Counted from the first letter of the stretch, positions 24,990 through 36,942 are shown. The stretch: 64,000 nucleotides of DNA from DATLSM01 sp963722965 (GCA_963722965.1 CAVROX010000013.1:62001-126000); one strand, 5' to 3'. The notes: generated by a model from the letters alone, not told the origin. Translations and numbers: made by a program.

Positions 24990-25831
24990 CAGAACAGGGA
25001 CTCGCTGCCGTGGCCGTTGGTCTGGCCCTCGTTGCCGACCCCCATCTCTGCCTTCATCCTCAGCCCGAACTCGGTGGTCGACTCCTCGGTGTAGCCGCCG
25101 CTGACCTCATCGCGGACGACCCGGCCCTCGTAGAGCTCGATCACCCGGCGGCGCATGCTGTCGACCATCTCGCGGTCGTGGGTGACGACGAGGACGGTGG
25201 TGCCGGTCTTGTTGATCCGGTAAAGCAGCTGCATCACCCCGATCGAGGTGACCGGGTCGAGGTTGCCGCTGGGCTCATCAGCGAGCAGCAGCGGCGGGTG
25301 GTTGACGAAGGCGCGGGCGATCGAGACGCGCTGCTGCTCCCCGCCGGAGAGCTGGTCGGGATAGCTGTGCAGCTTGGTGGAGAGGCCGACGAGGCGGAGC
25401 GTCTCGGGCACCTGCTCGCGGATTTCGGCACGGCTGGCGCCGATCACCTGCAGCGCGTAGGCGACGTTGTCATAGACAGTGCGGTCGGGGAGCAGCTTGA
25501 AATCCTGAAAGACGGTGCCGATGTTGCGCCGCAGCTGGGGGATCTTCTTCTCCGGCAGGGTGCCGATGTCGCGACCGGCGATCCTGACGGCGCCCTCGGT
25601 GGCAGTCAGCTCGCGGATCAGCATCTTGATCAGGGTCGACTTGCCGCAACCGGTCGGGCCGACCAAGAAGACGAACTCCCCGCGGTTGATCGCCAGCGAG
25701 ACCCGCTCCAGCGCCATGTGACCACCGGGGTAGACCTTGGTCACCTCGCTCAGCTCGATGATCGGCCGGCCGCCGCGGCGCGGCCGCCGCGGCTCCTGAT
25801 CGCGCTTTTGTCGGTTGTCAGCTCTTGCCAT
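24989..25831 (-). CDS. ftsE: Cell division ATP-binding protein FtsE
   Basis: The product has 280 residues; the usual 225-residue ABC core is extended at both ends by charged tails. Walker A VGPTGCGKSTLIKML, Q-loop VFQDFKLLPDRTVYDNVAYAL, signature LSGGEQQRVSIARAFV, Walker B LLLADEPSGNLDP and the H-loop VVTHDREMVD are intact. The FtsE-typical KVYPGGHMALERVSL is present. It energises FtsX-dependent activation of wall hydrolases. In many actinobacteria prfB lies immediately upstream; here prfB is 6.3 kb away and a 107-base AT-richer gap separates ftsE from transketolase. Confidence 0.96.
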   Translation of the reverse strand: MARADNRQKRDQEPRRPRRGGRPIIELSEVTKVYPGGHMALERVSLAINRGEFVFLVGPTGCGKSTLIKMLIRELTATEGAVRIAGRDIGTLPEKKIPQLRRNIGTVFQDFKLLPDRTVYDNVAYALQVIGASRAEIREQVPETLRLVGLSTKLHSYPDQLSGGEQQRVSIARAFVNHPPLLLADEPSGNLDPVTSIGVMQLLYRINKTGTTVLVVTHDREMVDSMRRRVIELYEGRVVRDEVSGGYTEESTTEFGLRMKAEMGVGNEGQTNGHGSESLF

Positions 25832-25938
25832 GCCCGGGTCAGTTCTGCGACTACAGGGTGACTCCTGCGCACGGGCTGGCGCGCAAGACCCCGCCCACGA
25901 AAGTTGGCGAAACCTTAGCGAATTATTAGCGGACGCTA

Positions 25939-27810
25939 TTACTTGCCGGCGCTCGTACCCCGCTCAAGCGCCCGCTCGGCCGCGGCGACGATGTGGGCGG
26001 CGTCGATTCCGGCGGCGGCGAGGAGCTCCTGCGGCGCGCCACTGCCCGGCCTCTCGGTGACGGCGAGGCGCACCAGCTGAGTGCTTAGCCCGGCGTCGGC
26101 CAGGACGGTGGCGACGACCTCGCCGATCCCCCCCTCCGCCCAGTGATCCTCGACCGTGACCAGCGCCCGCGTCTGGCTCGCGGCGCTGAGCAGAGCCGCT
26201 CCATCAACGGGCTTGACCGAGTAGAGGTCGATCACCCGGGCAGCGATCCCGCGGCCGGCGAGCTGCTCGGCCGCGGCGAGGCATTCGTGCAGGGTGAGGC
26301 CGGCGCCGATCAGGGTGACCTCGTCGGCGGCGCCCGAGCAGAGCGTCTGGCTGCCGCCGATCGCAAAGGTCTGATCGGGTGAGTAGAGGACCGGGGTGCC
26401 ACCGCGGGTGGTGCGCAGGTAGCCGATCCCGCGGTGGGTGCGCATCGCGTCCAGCAGCGCCACCGTCTGGTTGGCATCGCAGGGATAGAGCACCGTGCTG
26501 CCGAGGACCGCTCGCAGGGAGGCGATGTCCTCGAGGGCCATCTGCGATGGCCCGTCGGGGCCGATCGATACGCCCACGTGGGAGCCGCAGAGCTTCAGGT
26601 CAGCGCCCGAGATCGCGGCCATCCGGACGAAGTCATAGGCGCGGCTGAGGAAGGCGCCGAAGGAGGAGGCAAACGGTTTCCAGCCCCGGACCTGAAGGCC
26701 CACCGCGGCGGCGACCATCTGCTGCTCGGCGATGAACATCTCAAAGAAGCGCTCGGGGTGATGCTCGGCAAAGCGCTCGGCGTAGGTCGAGTTCCCCACC
26801 TCGGCGTCAAGCGCCACGACCCGCTGATCGATCGAGCCGATCCAGGCGAGGGCATCGCCGTAGGCCCCGCGGGTCGCCACCGTCTCGCCGAGCTGATAAC
26901 GGGGCCGCGCAAGCGGCTCTGTCTCGATCTGATAGGGCCGCGGCGGCGGCGGCTGGCGCACCTGGACGCTGAGCGAGCGGATTCCGCCCAGCTCCTCGAT
27001 CGCCGCCTCGGGGTCGGCGAGCGGCTTGCCGTGCCAGTTGGGCTTGTCCTCGACGGCGGCGACGCCGGAACCCTTCTTGGTGCGGGCGAAGATCACCGCG
27101 GGTCCCGCTGCCGCCAAGGCCCGGGCGTAGGCCTGATCGATCGCGGCGAGGTCGTGCCCATCGATCTCCTGCACGTGCCAGTCACAGGCGCTCGCCCTCC
27201 CGGCCAGGGAGGCGGTGTCCCACTCGTGCATCGTCGTTCCCCGCTGGCCCAGTCGGTTGACGTCGACAATCGCGATGAGGTTGGCCAGCTGCGCGTAGCC
27301 AGCGTGCTCAAACGCCTCCCAGATCGATCCCTCGGCCATCTCGGAGTCCCCGCAAAGCACCCAGACCCGCAGCTCGGAGGATTCCAGGCGTTCGGCGGCG
27401 AGCGCGATTCCGACCGCGATCGGCAGGCCCTGGCCGAGCGAGCCGGTGGCGACGTCGACCCAGGGGATCTCGGGAGTCGGGTGGCCCTGCAGTCGGGAGC
27501 CGAACTTTCGGAAGGTGAGCAGCTCCTCATCGTCAATCGCCCCCGCCGCCTTGTAGAGCGCATAAAGCAGCGGCGAGGCGTGGCCCTTGGAGAAGATCAG
27601 GTGGTCGTTGGCGCTGTTATCGGGCGCGGCGAAGTCGTAGCGAAGGTGGCCTGCGAAGAGCACCGCCATCAGGTCAGCGGCCGACATCGCCGAGGTCGGG
27701 TGTCCTGAGCCGGCCGCCGCCGATGCACGGATCGCGTCGACGCGGAGCTGGCGGGCGAGCTCGCTCAGCTGCTCGCTGTTCGCGGATTGCGCGGTGCTCA
27801 GGTGGTGCAA
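25939..27810 (-). CDS. tkt: Transketolase (short class)
   Basis: The product has 623 residues, shorter than the 660-residue E. coli type and like the vertebrate-type class. ThDP/Mg-binding segment VLCGDSEMAEGSIWEAFEHA, SGHPTSAMSAADLMAVLF, SKGHASPLLYALYKAAG, TGSLGQGLPIAVGIA, pyrimidine-domain FEMFIAEQQMVAAAVG, and SHVGVSIGPDGPSQMALEDIA are all present. It transfers C2 ketol units in the pentose phosphate pathway. The start as annotated is TTG 27810 (MHHLSTAQSANSEQ); no strong ribosome-binding site is visible, so the true start could be slightly downstream. It is probably co-transcribed with nadA 55 bases upstream. Confidence 0.94.
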   Translation of the reverse strand: MHHLSTAQSANSEQLSELARQLRVDAIRASAAAGSGHPTSAMSAADLMAVLFAGHLRYDFAAPDNSANDHLIFSKGHASPLLYALYKAAGAIDDEELLTFRKFGSRLQGHPTPEIPWVDVATGSLGQGLPIAVGIALAAERLESSELRVWVLCGDSEMAEGSIWEAFEHAGYAQLANLIAIVDVNRLGQRGTTMHEWDTASLAGRASACDWHVQEIDGHDLAAIDQAYARALAAAGPAVIFARTKKGSGVAAVEDKPNWHGKPLADPEAAIEELGGIRSLSVQVRQPPPPRPYQIETEPLARPRYQLGETVATRGAYGDALAWIGSIDQRVVALDAEVGNSTYAERFAEHHPERFFEMFIAEQQMVAAAVGLQVRGWKPFASSFGAFLSRAYDFVRMAAISGADLKLCGSHVGVSIGPDGPSQMALEDIASLRAVLGSTVLYPCDANQTVALLDAMRTHRGIGYLRTTRGGTPVLYSPDQTFAIGGSQTLCSGAADEVTLIGAGLTLHECLAAAEQLAGRGIAARVIDLYSVKPVDGAALLSAASQTRALVTVEDHWAEGGIGEVVATVLADAGLSTQLVRLAVTERPGSGAPQELLAAAGIDAAHIVAAAERALERGTSAGK

Positions 27811-27865
27811 GGGACGAAACCTATTCGCGGTGCCGGCGGGAGGCTGACTCTACCTTCCTTCAGTC

Positions 27866-28897
27866 CTAGCCGATCGCCACCATGCGCTCGATCGGACGCC
27901 GCGCCCGCGCGGCGATCTGATCCGCGACGCTGACCTCGAACTTCATCTCGCGCAGTGAGTCGCGCAGCTTCGGCAGGGTGATCATCTTCATGTATTTGCA
28001 GAAGGCCATCCGGTTGGCCTCGATCAGCTCGGCCCGTGGCGCCACCTGCCCCAGCGGGTAGAGCATCCCGTTCTCGGTGGCGACGATAAAGCTGCCGTCG
28101 GGGTGCGCTTCGACGTAGCGCAACATCCCCGAGGTGGAGAGCATCTGAACGCCCTCGGGGTCGATTTCGCCGGCGGCGACGAACTCCATCGCCTGGCTCG
28201 CACACCCACACTCGGGGTGGATCAAGAGCTCCGCCTCGGGGTGTTCGGCCCTGGTTCGGGCGATGTCCTCGGGCCGGATCCCGGCGTGGACGTGGCACTC
28301 GCCGTCCCAGACGTGGAAGCGCGAGCGGCGCTCGGGGTCCTCGTGGATCGCGGTCTCGCGCTCGACGAAGGCGCCCAGCCACATGTCGGGGCCAAAGAGA
28401 ATCTCGGTCTCGGGACCGTGCTCGGCCCAGATGTGCTCGACGACCTTGACTGCGTTGGAGGAGGTGCAGCAGTAATCGCTCTGCGCCTTCACCGCCGCCG
28501 AGGTGTTGACGTACATCACCACGATCGCCCCAGGGTGCTCGTCCTTCCAGGCCCGCAACTGATCGGCGTCAATCGACTCCGCCAGTGAACAACCGGCATC
28601 GGGGTCGGGGATCAAAACCTTCTTTTGGGGCGAGAGGATCGCGGCGGTCTCGGCCATGAAGTGGACGCCGCAAAAGGCGATCGCATCGGCGTCGGTTGCG
28701 GCCGCCTGGCGGGAGAGGCCAAGCGAGTCGCCCATGTAGTCGGCGACGTCCTGGATCTCGGGCAACTGGTAGTTGTGGGAGAGGATCACCGCGTTTTGCT
28801 GCGCCGCGAGCGCGCGGACCTCCTCGCTCAGCGCGGCGATCTCCTCGGGCGTGAGGGTATCCGGCATCGTGGGTTGGATCGTCGGGAGCTCTTGCAC
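27866..28897 (-). CDS. nadA: Quinolinate synthase
   Basis: NadA condenses iminoaspartate with dihydroxyacetone phosphate to quinolinate using a [4Fe-4S] cluster. The three expected Cys are seen: AIAFCGVHFMAE, YCCTSSNAVKV and IHPECGCASQAMEF. Other landmarks are NYQLPEIQDVADYMGDSLGL, LIPDPDAGCSLAE and VYVNTSAAVKA. I choose GTG 28897 over ATG 28867 because AAAGGAGG lies seven bases upstream of it. The protein has 343 residues, normal for the family. nadB is not nearby; nadC is 2 kb away, divergently placed around mutM. Confidence 0.95.
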   Translation of the reverse strand: MQELPTIQPTMPDTLTPEEIAALSEEVRALAAQQNAVILSHNYQLPEIQDVADYMGDSLGLSRQAAATDADAIAFCGVHFMAETAAILSPQKKVLIPDPDAGCSLAESIDADQLRAWKDEHPGAIVVMYVNTSAAVKAQSDYCCTSSNAVKVVEHIWAEHGPETEILFGPDMWLGAFVERETAIHEDPERRSRFHVWDGECHVHAGIRPEDIARTRAEHPEAELLIHPECGCASQAMEFVAAGEIDPEGVQMLSTSGMLRYVEAHPDGSFIVATENGMLYPLGQVAPRAELIEANRMAFCKYMKMITLPKLRDSLREMKFEVSVADQIAARARRPIERMVAIG

Positions 28898-28981
28898 CGA
28901 GCCCCTCCTTTCCTGATGTTCGCTGGCCCGGCTTTGCCTTGAACCAGTCGAATGAACGTGGTTGAAGTCTAGCCTTTGTCG

Positions 28982-29827
28982 ATGCCCGAGTTGCCCGAGG
29001 TCGAGATCACCGCCCGCAGGCTCCACACCGCCCTCTCGGGAGCGGTGGTGCAATCGGCCCTCGCCCCCGGGATGAACGTGATGAAGACCTTTGAGCCGGG
29101 GTTGGATCAGCTCGCCGGCCGGCAGCTGAGCGGCGTGCGACGGATCGGGAAGATGCTCGTCGTCGAGTTTGGGGACCTCAGCCTCTTGGTCCACCTGATG
29201 TCGGCGGGGCGAGTGGGGGTATCCGAGCAGCGGGCCTCGCCCAAAGACCGCGCCGCTCGGGTCCTGATCGGGCTCGAGGACGGGCGGCAGCTGCGGTTGC
29301 GGGAGTTCGGCACGCGACAGCGGGCCTGGGCGAAGCTGCTCAGCGCCGAGGCCCTCGCCACCGATGAGACGCTCGCCTGCCTTGGACCGGAGGCCTGGCC
29401 CGCGCCATCGCTGCGCCAGTTCGCCGCGCTGATCGACAGCCCGCGCCACCTTCACCCCTTGCTGCGCGATCAGCGGGCGATCGCCGGGATCGGCCGCTCA
29501 TGGGTGGATGAGATCCTCTGGGAGGCTCGCCTCTCGCCGTTTAAGCAGGGGAGCGAGCTAAGCGCGGCGGAGGTGCAGCGCCTGCGCGAGGCACTTCATC
29601 TGCTCGGCGATGCGATCGACCATTACGAGCTGAGCGTCGGCGAGCGGGTGCCGGACAAGATGCCGATGCCGCTCAGGGTCCACCGGCGCGAGGGCGAGCC
29701 CTGTCCGCGCTGTGGCACCCGGATCGAGGCGGTCTTCTTCGCCGAGTACCAGACCAACTACTGCCCCGCCGAGCAGACCGCCGGACGCATCCTCAAGGAC
29801 CGCCGCCTCTCGCGCCTGTTGAAGTGA
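28982..29827 (+). CDS. mutM: Fpg/Nei-family DNA glycosylase with degenerate zinc finger
   Basis: The product has 281 residues starting MPELPEVEITARRLHTALSG; the catalytic Pro2 and Glu3 are present, and Lys of RRIGKMLVVEF is the expected beta-lysine. The helix-two-turn-helix contains GIGRSWVDEILWEARLSPF. The C-terminal finger reads CPRCGTRI and YCPAEQT: the second Cys pair is C-x2-E, so the fourth zinc ligand is replaced by Glu, and the usual Arg before YCP is Gln. It excises oxidised purines by base flipping and beta/delta-elimination. The altered finger suggests a zinc-less or weakened variant (inference). The ATG at 28982 is chosen because Pro2 must be exposed. Confidence 0.92.
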   Translation: MPELPEVEITARRLHTALSGAVVQSALAPGMNVMKTFEPGLDQLAGRQLSGVRRIGKMLVVEFGDLSLLVHLMSAGRVGVSEQRASPKDRAARVLIGLEDGRQLRLREFGTRQRAWAKLLSAEALATDETLACLGPEAWPAPSLRQFAALIDSPRHLHPLLRDQRAIAGIGRSWVDEILWEARLSPFKQGSELSAAEVQRLREALHLLGDAIDHYELSVGERVPDKMPMPLRVHRREGEPCPRCGTRIEAVFFAEYQTNYCPAEQTAGRILKDRRLSRLLK

Positions 29828-29851
29828 TCTCCAGGGGGGCGCGCATCCTCC

Positions 29852-30706
29852 TCAGGCCGGCTCGATCAGGATGCTGAAATCCAGCGTCGGCGCGGAGTGG
29901 GTGAGGGCGCCGACGGAGATGAAGTCAACGCCGGCCGCGGCGATCGAACGGACGTTTTGGAGGGTGATCCCACCCGATGCCTCCAAGGAGGGGGCCGGGG
30001 CGGCGCCTCTGCTCTCGCGCAGCCCGACGGCCCGGCGCAAGGTGGTCGGATCCATGTTGTCGAGCAACAGCACATCAGCGCCGGTTCTGAGCGCGCAGGC
30101 GACCTCGTCGAGGTTGCGACACTCGACCTCGACCGCGAGGTCCGGGCGCACAGAGCGGGCGGCGTGGACAGCCTTGGCCAGGCCGCCGGCGAGGGCGATG
30201 TGGTTCTCCTTGATCAGGACCGCGTCATAGAGGCCCATGCGGTGGTTTTGACCCCCACCCGCGGCGACAGCCGCCTTCTCCAGGCTGCGCAACCCCGGCG
30301 TCGTCTTGCGCGTGTCGAGGATGCGAGCGCCGGTGCCGGCGACCGCCTCGACGTAGCGGGCGGTCAGGGTCGCCACCCCCGAGAGGTGACCGAGGAAGTT
30401 GAGCGCGGTACGCTCGGCGGCGAGCAGGGCCCGCGCCGGACCGGCTGCCAGTGCGACCTCGGCGGGCACCTCCCTTTGCCAGAGACCCTCGACCACCAGC
30501 TCCTCGATCTGCTCGACTCCGCACTGGCGCATCGCCTCGGCCGAGAGCCCCAGTCCGAACACCACCCCGGGCTGCTTTTGCACGACCCGGGCGCGGGCGC
30601 GGGCATCGGCGGCAACGGTCAGCTCGGAGGTGACGTCCCCCGTACCGACGTCCTCGGCGAGAGCGCGGGCGATGATCTCGCTGGGCGACTCGCCGGCTCC
30701 GGGCAT
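29852..30706 (-). CDS. nadC: Nicotinate-nucleotide pyrophosphorylase (carboxylating)
   Basis: The product has 284 residues; it converts quinolinate plus PRPP to nicotinate mononucleotide, following NadA. Motifs: EDVGTGDVTSELT near the start, ERTALNFLGHLSGVATLTARYVE, ILDTRKTTPGLRSLEKAAVAAGGG, QNHRMGLYDAVLIKENHIA, VEVECRNLDEV, LLLDNMDPTTLRRA and ASGGITLQNVRSIAAAGVDFISVGAL. No gaps. It is on the opposite strand to, and convergent with, mutM. Confidence 0.96.
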   Translation of the reverse strand: MPGAGESPSEIIARALAEDVGTGDVTSELTVAADARARARVVQKQPGVVFGLGLSAEAMRQCGVEQIEELVVEGLWQREVPAEVALAAGPARALLAAERTALNFLGHLSGVATLTARYVEAVAGTGARILDTRKTTPGLRSLEKAAVAAGGGQNHRMGLYDAVLIKENHIALAGGLAKAVHAARSVRPDLAVEVECRNLDEVACALRTGADVLLLDNMDPTTLRRAVGLRESRGAAPAPSLEASGGITLQNVRSIAAAGVDFISVGALTHSAPTLDFSILIEPA

Positions 30707-30754
30707 CGGCGCAGCGTCTCACGTTTTGGGCCCCCAGCACGTTTAATCAACGCC

Positions 30755-31216
30755 TTGACCGAGCTGCCCCCCTTCCAGGCCCTGCTCGACGAACACGCCG
30801 CCGCCGTGATGGCTGTGCTGCGCGGCGCCGTCGGGCGCCTTGACGCCGAGGATTGCTTCCAGGAGACCTTCATCTCCGCCTTGCGCGCCTACCCCAAGCT
30901 GCAGGCGCCGACCAACCTGCGCGGCTGGCTTTTGACGATCGCCCACCGCAAGGCGGTTGACCACCACCGCGCCAGGGGACGCCGGCCGATCCCGGTCGCC
31001 GAGGTCGTCGAGGTTGCGGTCAAAGACCCCGAGCCCGATCGGGAGCTCTGGGCCCTGGTCGGCGGGCTGCCGCCCAAACAGAGGGCGGCGGTCGAGTTGC
31101 GCTACGCCTGCGATCTGCCCCACTCTGAGATCGCCGCCGCCCTCGGCTGCTCGGCGGAGGCGGCTCGCCGCAGCCTGCATGAGGGGATCAAGCGACTGAG
31201 GAGGGAGATCGCGTGA
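30755..31216 (+). CDS. ECF-type RNA polymerase sigma factor
   Basis: The product has 153 residues from TTG 30755 (MTELPPFQALLDEHAAAVMA). Sigma region 2: DAEDCFQETFISALRAYPKL and LRGWLLTIAHRKAVDHHRAR; region 4: LPPKQRAAVELRYACDLPHSEIAAALGCSAEAARRSLHEG. No anti-sigma gene follows; instead its TGA overlaps the GTG of ogt (GTGA), so the sigma factor and the O6-alkylguanine repair protein are co-translated. This suggests a DNA-alkylation response (inference from linkage only). The start is uncertain because only non-ATG codons are available. Confidence 0.88.
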   Translation: MTELPPFQALLDEHAAAVMAVLRGAVGRLDAEDCFQETFISALRAYPKLQAPTNLRGWLLTIAHRKAVDHHRARGRRPIPVAEVVEVAVKDPEPDRELWALVGGLPPKQRAAVELRYACDLPHSEIAAALGCSAEAARRSLHEGIKRLRREIA

Positions 31217-31764
31217 AGGCCGCCCTGCATCGCCTCAGCCAGCGCGCCGGCGCCGAGGGGCTGCTGGACGTCGCCTACGCGAGGACGGACTCCCCCTTCG
31301 GCTCGCTGCTTTTGGCGGGCACCGGGCGCGGCCTGGTTCGCCTCGGCCTGCCCAATCAGGACGCCGAGTCTTTGCTCGCGGAGCTGGCGCGGCGGATCTC
31401 CCCCCGCGTGCTCGAAGCGCCCAGCCAACTCGAGCGGGTGCGCCGCGAGCTCGATCTCTACTTCGAGGGCAAGCTGCGGGACTTCGCCCTGCCGCTCGAC
31501 TGGCGCCTGACCGACGGCTTCCGCGGCCGCGCGCAGCGCGCAATCGCCAAGATTCCATACGGACAGACCCGCAGCTACACCCAGATCGCCGCCGCGGCCG
31601 GCAACCAGCGAGCGGTGCGGGCCGCGGGGACGGCATGTGGCACCAACCCGATTCCGATCATCGTCCCCTGTCACCGAGTCCTGCGAAGCGGTGGCGGCCT
31701 CGGCGGCTACGGGGGCGGGCTGCCGATGAAGGAAGCCCTGTTGAGGCTAGAGGGGATCCGCTAA
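31213..31764 (+). CDS. ogt: Methylated-DNA-[protein]-cysteine S-methyltransferase
   Basis: The product has 183 residues. The N-terminal ribonuclease-like domain (about 1-85; SPFGSLLLAGTGRGLVRLGL) is followed by the active-site domain: AIAKIPYGQTRSYTQIAAAAG, then the acceptor motif IPIIVPCHRVLRSGGGLGGYGGGL, with Cys in PCHR. It transfers alkyl groups from O6-alkylguanine to its own Cys (suicide repair). The GTG start overlaps the stop of the ECF sigma gene. Complete. Confidence 0.95.
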   Translation: MKAALHRLSQRAGAEGLLDVAYARTDSPFGSLLLAGTGRGLVRLGLPNQDAESLLAELARRISPRVLEAPSQLERVRRELDLYFEGKLRDFALPLDWRLTDGFRGRAQRAIAKIPYGQTRSYTQIAAAAGNQRAVRAAGTACGTNPIPIIVPCHRVLRSGGGLGGYGGGLPMKEALLRLEGIR

Positions 31765-31785
31765 AGCGGCCCGATCTCGGCGCCG

Positions 31786-32153
31786 ATGGCGGCTGGGATG
31801 CCGCGCAGAGGCAAGCCCCGAACGCCAAAACCGCGCCCGATTCTCGCCGGCTTGGCGCTGCTCGCGCTGCTCGCGCTGCTCGCCGCCCCGGCGCCCCTCC
31901 TCGGGCCCCCCCGCGCCGGCGCAACTTCCCCCCCGCCCGCCACAGCGCCCGGCCCCGACCGCCAGGAAGGAGCCGAAGAAAGCGAAGCTGAACTCGAAGA
32001 AGCCACAGCCGCAGAAGAAGCCGAAGAAGAAGAACTGGAAGCCGAAGAAGAAGAAATTCAGGCGCAGCGCCACCGCCCAGCGAGCTGCCCAGCTCCCCGC
32101 CCCCGCGCCCGCCCCGGCGAGAAAGTGCCGCGGCGCTCGCCGGGGCCGACTAG
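31786..32153 (+). CDS. Small exported Lys/Pro-rich protein of unknown function (frame uncertain)
   Basis: The start at ATG 31786 gives a basic head and a strong hydrophobic signal (ILAGLALLALLALLAAPAP). Around 31910 (runs of C) the best frame by codon use changes to one with Pro-rich then Lys-rich sequence (KKPQPQKKPKKKNWKPKKKK), using AAG as expected in this genome; the original frame would use GAA-rich Glu codons, which are atypical here. Another shift would give an end AALAGAD with TAG at 32151. I therefore propose one exported basic protein of about 120 residues with indels; it could equally be a shorter reading. Its 3' end meets the prfB 3' end tail to tail. Confidence 0.4.
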
Positions 32154-33268
32154 GAGGAGCTCGACGCGGCGGTTCTGTTCAGGTAATCGCGGACGAACTC
32201 GTCAATGTCGCCGTCGAGTACGCGCTGGACATCCCCGACCTCATGGTCGGTGCGGTGATCCTTCACCATCGTGTAGGGGTGCAGGACGTAGCTGCGGATC
32301 TGCGAGCCCCAGGCGACGTCTTTGACCTCCCCCCGCGCCCGCGCCAGCTCCTCGGCTCGTTTTCGCTCCTCCAGCTCGACCAGCTTGGAGCGCAGCAGCT
32401 GCATCGCGACCGCCTTGTTTTGGGCCTGGGAGCGCTCGTTTTGGCACTGGACGACGACGCCGCTGGGGATGTGTGTGATCCGCACCGCGGAGTCGGTCTT
32501 GTTGACGTGCTGGCCGCCGGCGCCGGAGGCGCGATAGGTATCGATCCTCAGGTCGGCATCGTCGATCTCGACCTCGACCCCCTCATCAACCAGCGGCCCG
32601 ACGTCGACCTGGGCAAAGCTCGTGTGGCGCCGGGCGGAGGAATCAAAGGGAGAGATCCGCACCAGCCGGTGAACGCCCCGCTCGGCGGCGAAGAGGCCGT
32701 AGGCGTTCTCGCCCCGGGCGATGAAGGTCGCCGACTTAAGGCCAGCCTCCTCCCCAGGCGAGGCCTCCTTCATCTCGACCGCAAAGCCGCGCCGCTCAGC
32801 CCAGCGCAGATACATGCGCAGCAGGATCTCAGCCCAGTCCTGGGAGTCGGTGCCGCCGGCGCCGGCATGAACGGTGACCACCGCGTCACCGGCGTCATAT
32901 TGCCCGCTGAAGAGCCGCGCCTCCTCCAGCGCGGCGAGCTGGCGTTCGACCGCGGCAAGCTGGGAGCCGAGCTCCGCCGCCATCTCCTCATCCTCAGCCG
33001 CCATTTCCGCCAGCTCGCCGAGATCGCCGACCTCCGCCGCCAGCTCGGTGAAGGTCTTCAGCTTGCGCTGGGCGCGAGCGTGGGCGGCTGAAATGGCGGC
33101 GGCTGCCTCCTTCTCATCCCAGAACCCGGGCCGGCCCATCTCGGCCTCAAGCCGGCCCACCTCCCCCGCCAGCGCAGCGGGGTCAAAGGTAGTCCGCGAG
33201 CAGGGACAGCTGTTCGCGGATCGCGGCGAGCCGCGCCGGAACCGATTCGGTCGATCGGGCCTCGGCCA

Positions 33269-33269
<1 letters not shown>
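32150..33269 (-). CDS. prfB: Peptide chain release factor 2 (programmed +1 frameshift)
   Basis: RF2 recognises UGA and UAA. The first frame starts ATG 33269 (MAEARSTESVPARLAAIRE) and reaches ADYL then TGA at 33183-33185. A +1 shift on CTT-TGA-C continues DPAALAGEVGRLEAEMGRPG, which aligns with the E. coli RF2 segment after its own shift. Total is about 372 residues (E. coli 365). The tripeptide anticodon SPF is present (RISPFDSSARRH), as is the GGQ loop (ASGAGGQHVNKTDSAVR). It overlaps the upstream SnoaL-like gene by one base (TGATG). Confidence 0.96.
33183..33188 (-). promoter_or_regulatory. prfB programmed +1 frameshift site (CTT TGA)
   Basis: The sense strand reads TAC-CTT-TGA-C at codons 27-29 of prfB, the classical autoregulatory slippery site: slow termination at UGA when RF2 is scarce lets the ribosome slip forward one base. 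The upstream Shine-Dalgarno-like stimulator (AGGGGG in E. coli) is weak here, reading GCGGAC. Unlike other frame breaks in the window, this one sits exactly at the conserved position. Confidence 0.9.
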
Positions 33270-36483
<3,214 letters not shown>

Positions 36484-36572
36484 CAGCCTAGGTTAGCGGG
36501 GGTGGGTGGAGTTCCCCTTGTCGGAGTGCGCAGACGGGCGTAGGATCGGCAGACCAGACGAAGGAGGCTAGG

Positions 36573-36926
36573 ATGCGCATCGAGATCCGCGGTCGCAACC
36601 TTGAGGTCAGCGACGAACTGCGAGAACACGTGACCAGGCGTTTCCAGCGGGTCGGCAAGCAGGTCTCAGAGCTGGCGACGCTTGAGGTCGAGCTCTGCGA
36701 AGAGCGCAACCCCTCGATTTCCGATAGCCAGGTGGGGGAGGCCACCCTGCGTCTGAAGGGCATCACCCTGCGCGCGCACGAGGCCTCGCCGGAGATGGCC
36801 CACACGATCCACGAGCTTGCCGAGGACATCCGCCGCCAGGTCAAGAAGCACCGCGACCTGCGCCGCAAGCGCCACCGCACGCGGCTTTTGGTCAGCCGCA
36901 TGCGCGGCCGCACCGCCGAGTCTTAA
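36573..36926 (+). CDS. hpf: Ribosome hibernation promoting factor (short form)
   Basis: The product has 117 residues: MRIEIRGRNLEVSDELREHV, RRFQRVGKQVSELATLEVEL and the basic helix EDIRRQVKKHRDLRRKRHR. This is the S30AE/RaiA fold without the C-terminal dimerisation domain that long actinobacterial HPFs carry, although the basic tail is extended. It binds the 30S decoding region and inactivates ribosomes in stationary phase. It is divergent from secA across an 89-base gap with a plausible AGGAGG-like site (GAAGGAGGCTAGG) before the ATG. Confidence 0.93.
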   Translation: MRIEIRGRNLEVSDELREHVTRRFQRVGKQVSELATLEVELCEERNPSISDSQVGEATLRLKGITLRAHEASPEMAHTIHELAEDIRRQVKKHRDLRRKRHRTRLLVSRMRGRTAES

Positions 36927-36942
36927 TCCCAGGAGTCCACGC

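Noticed and set aside
29897..30754. Long plus-strand extension upstream of the ECF sigma gene
   Set aside because: This part is antisense to nadC, which has complete motifs; only the 3' 153 codons from 30755 match a sigma factor.
31747..32073. Minus-strand ORF with a poly-Phe run
   Set aside because: It is the complement of the AAG-rich Lys segment on the plus strand; a run of Phe and Gly with no helix pattern is not a credible membrane protein.
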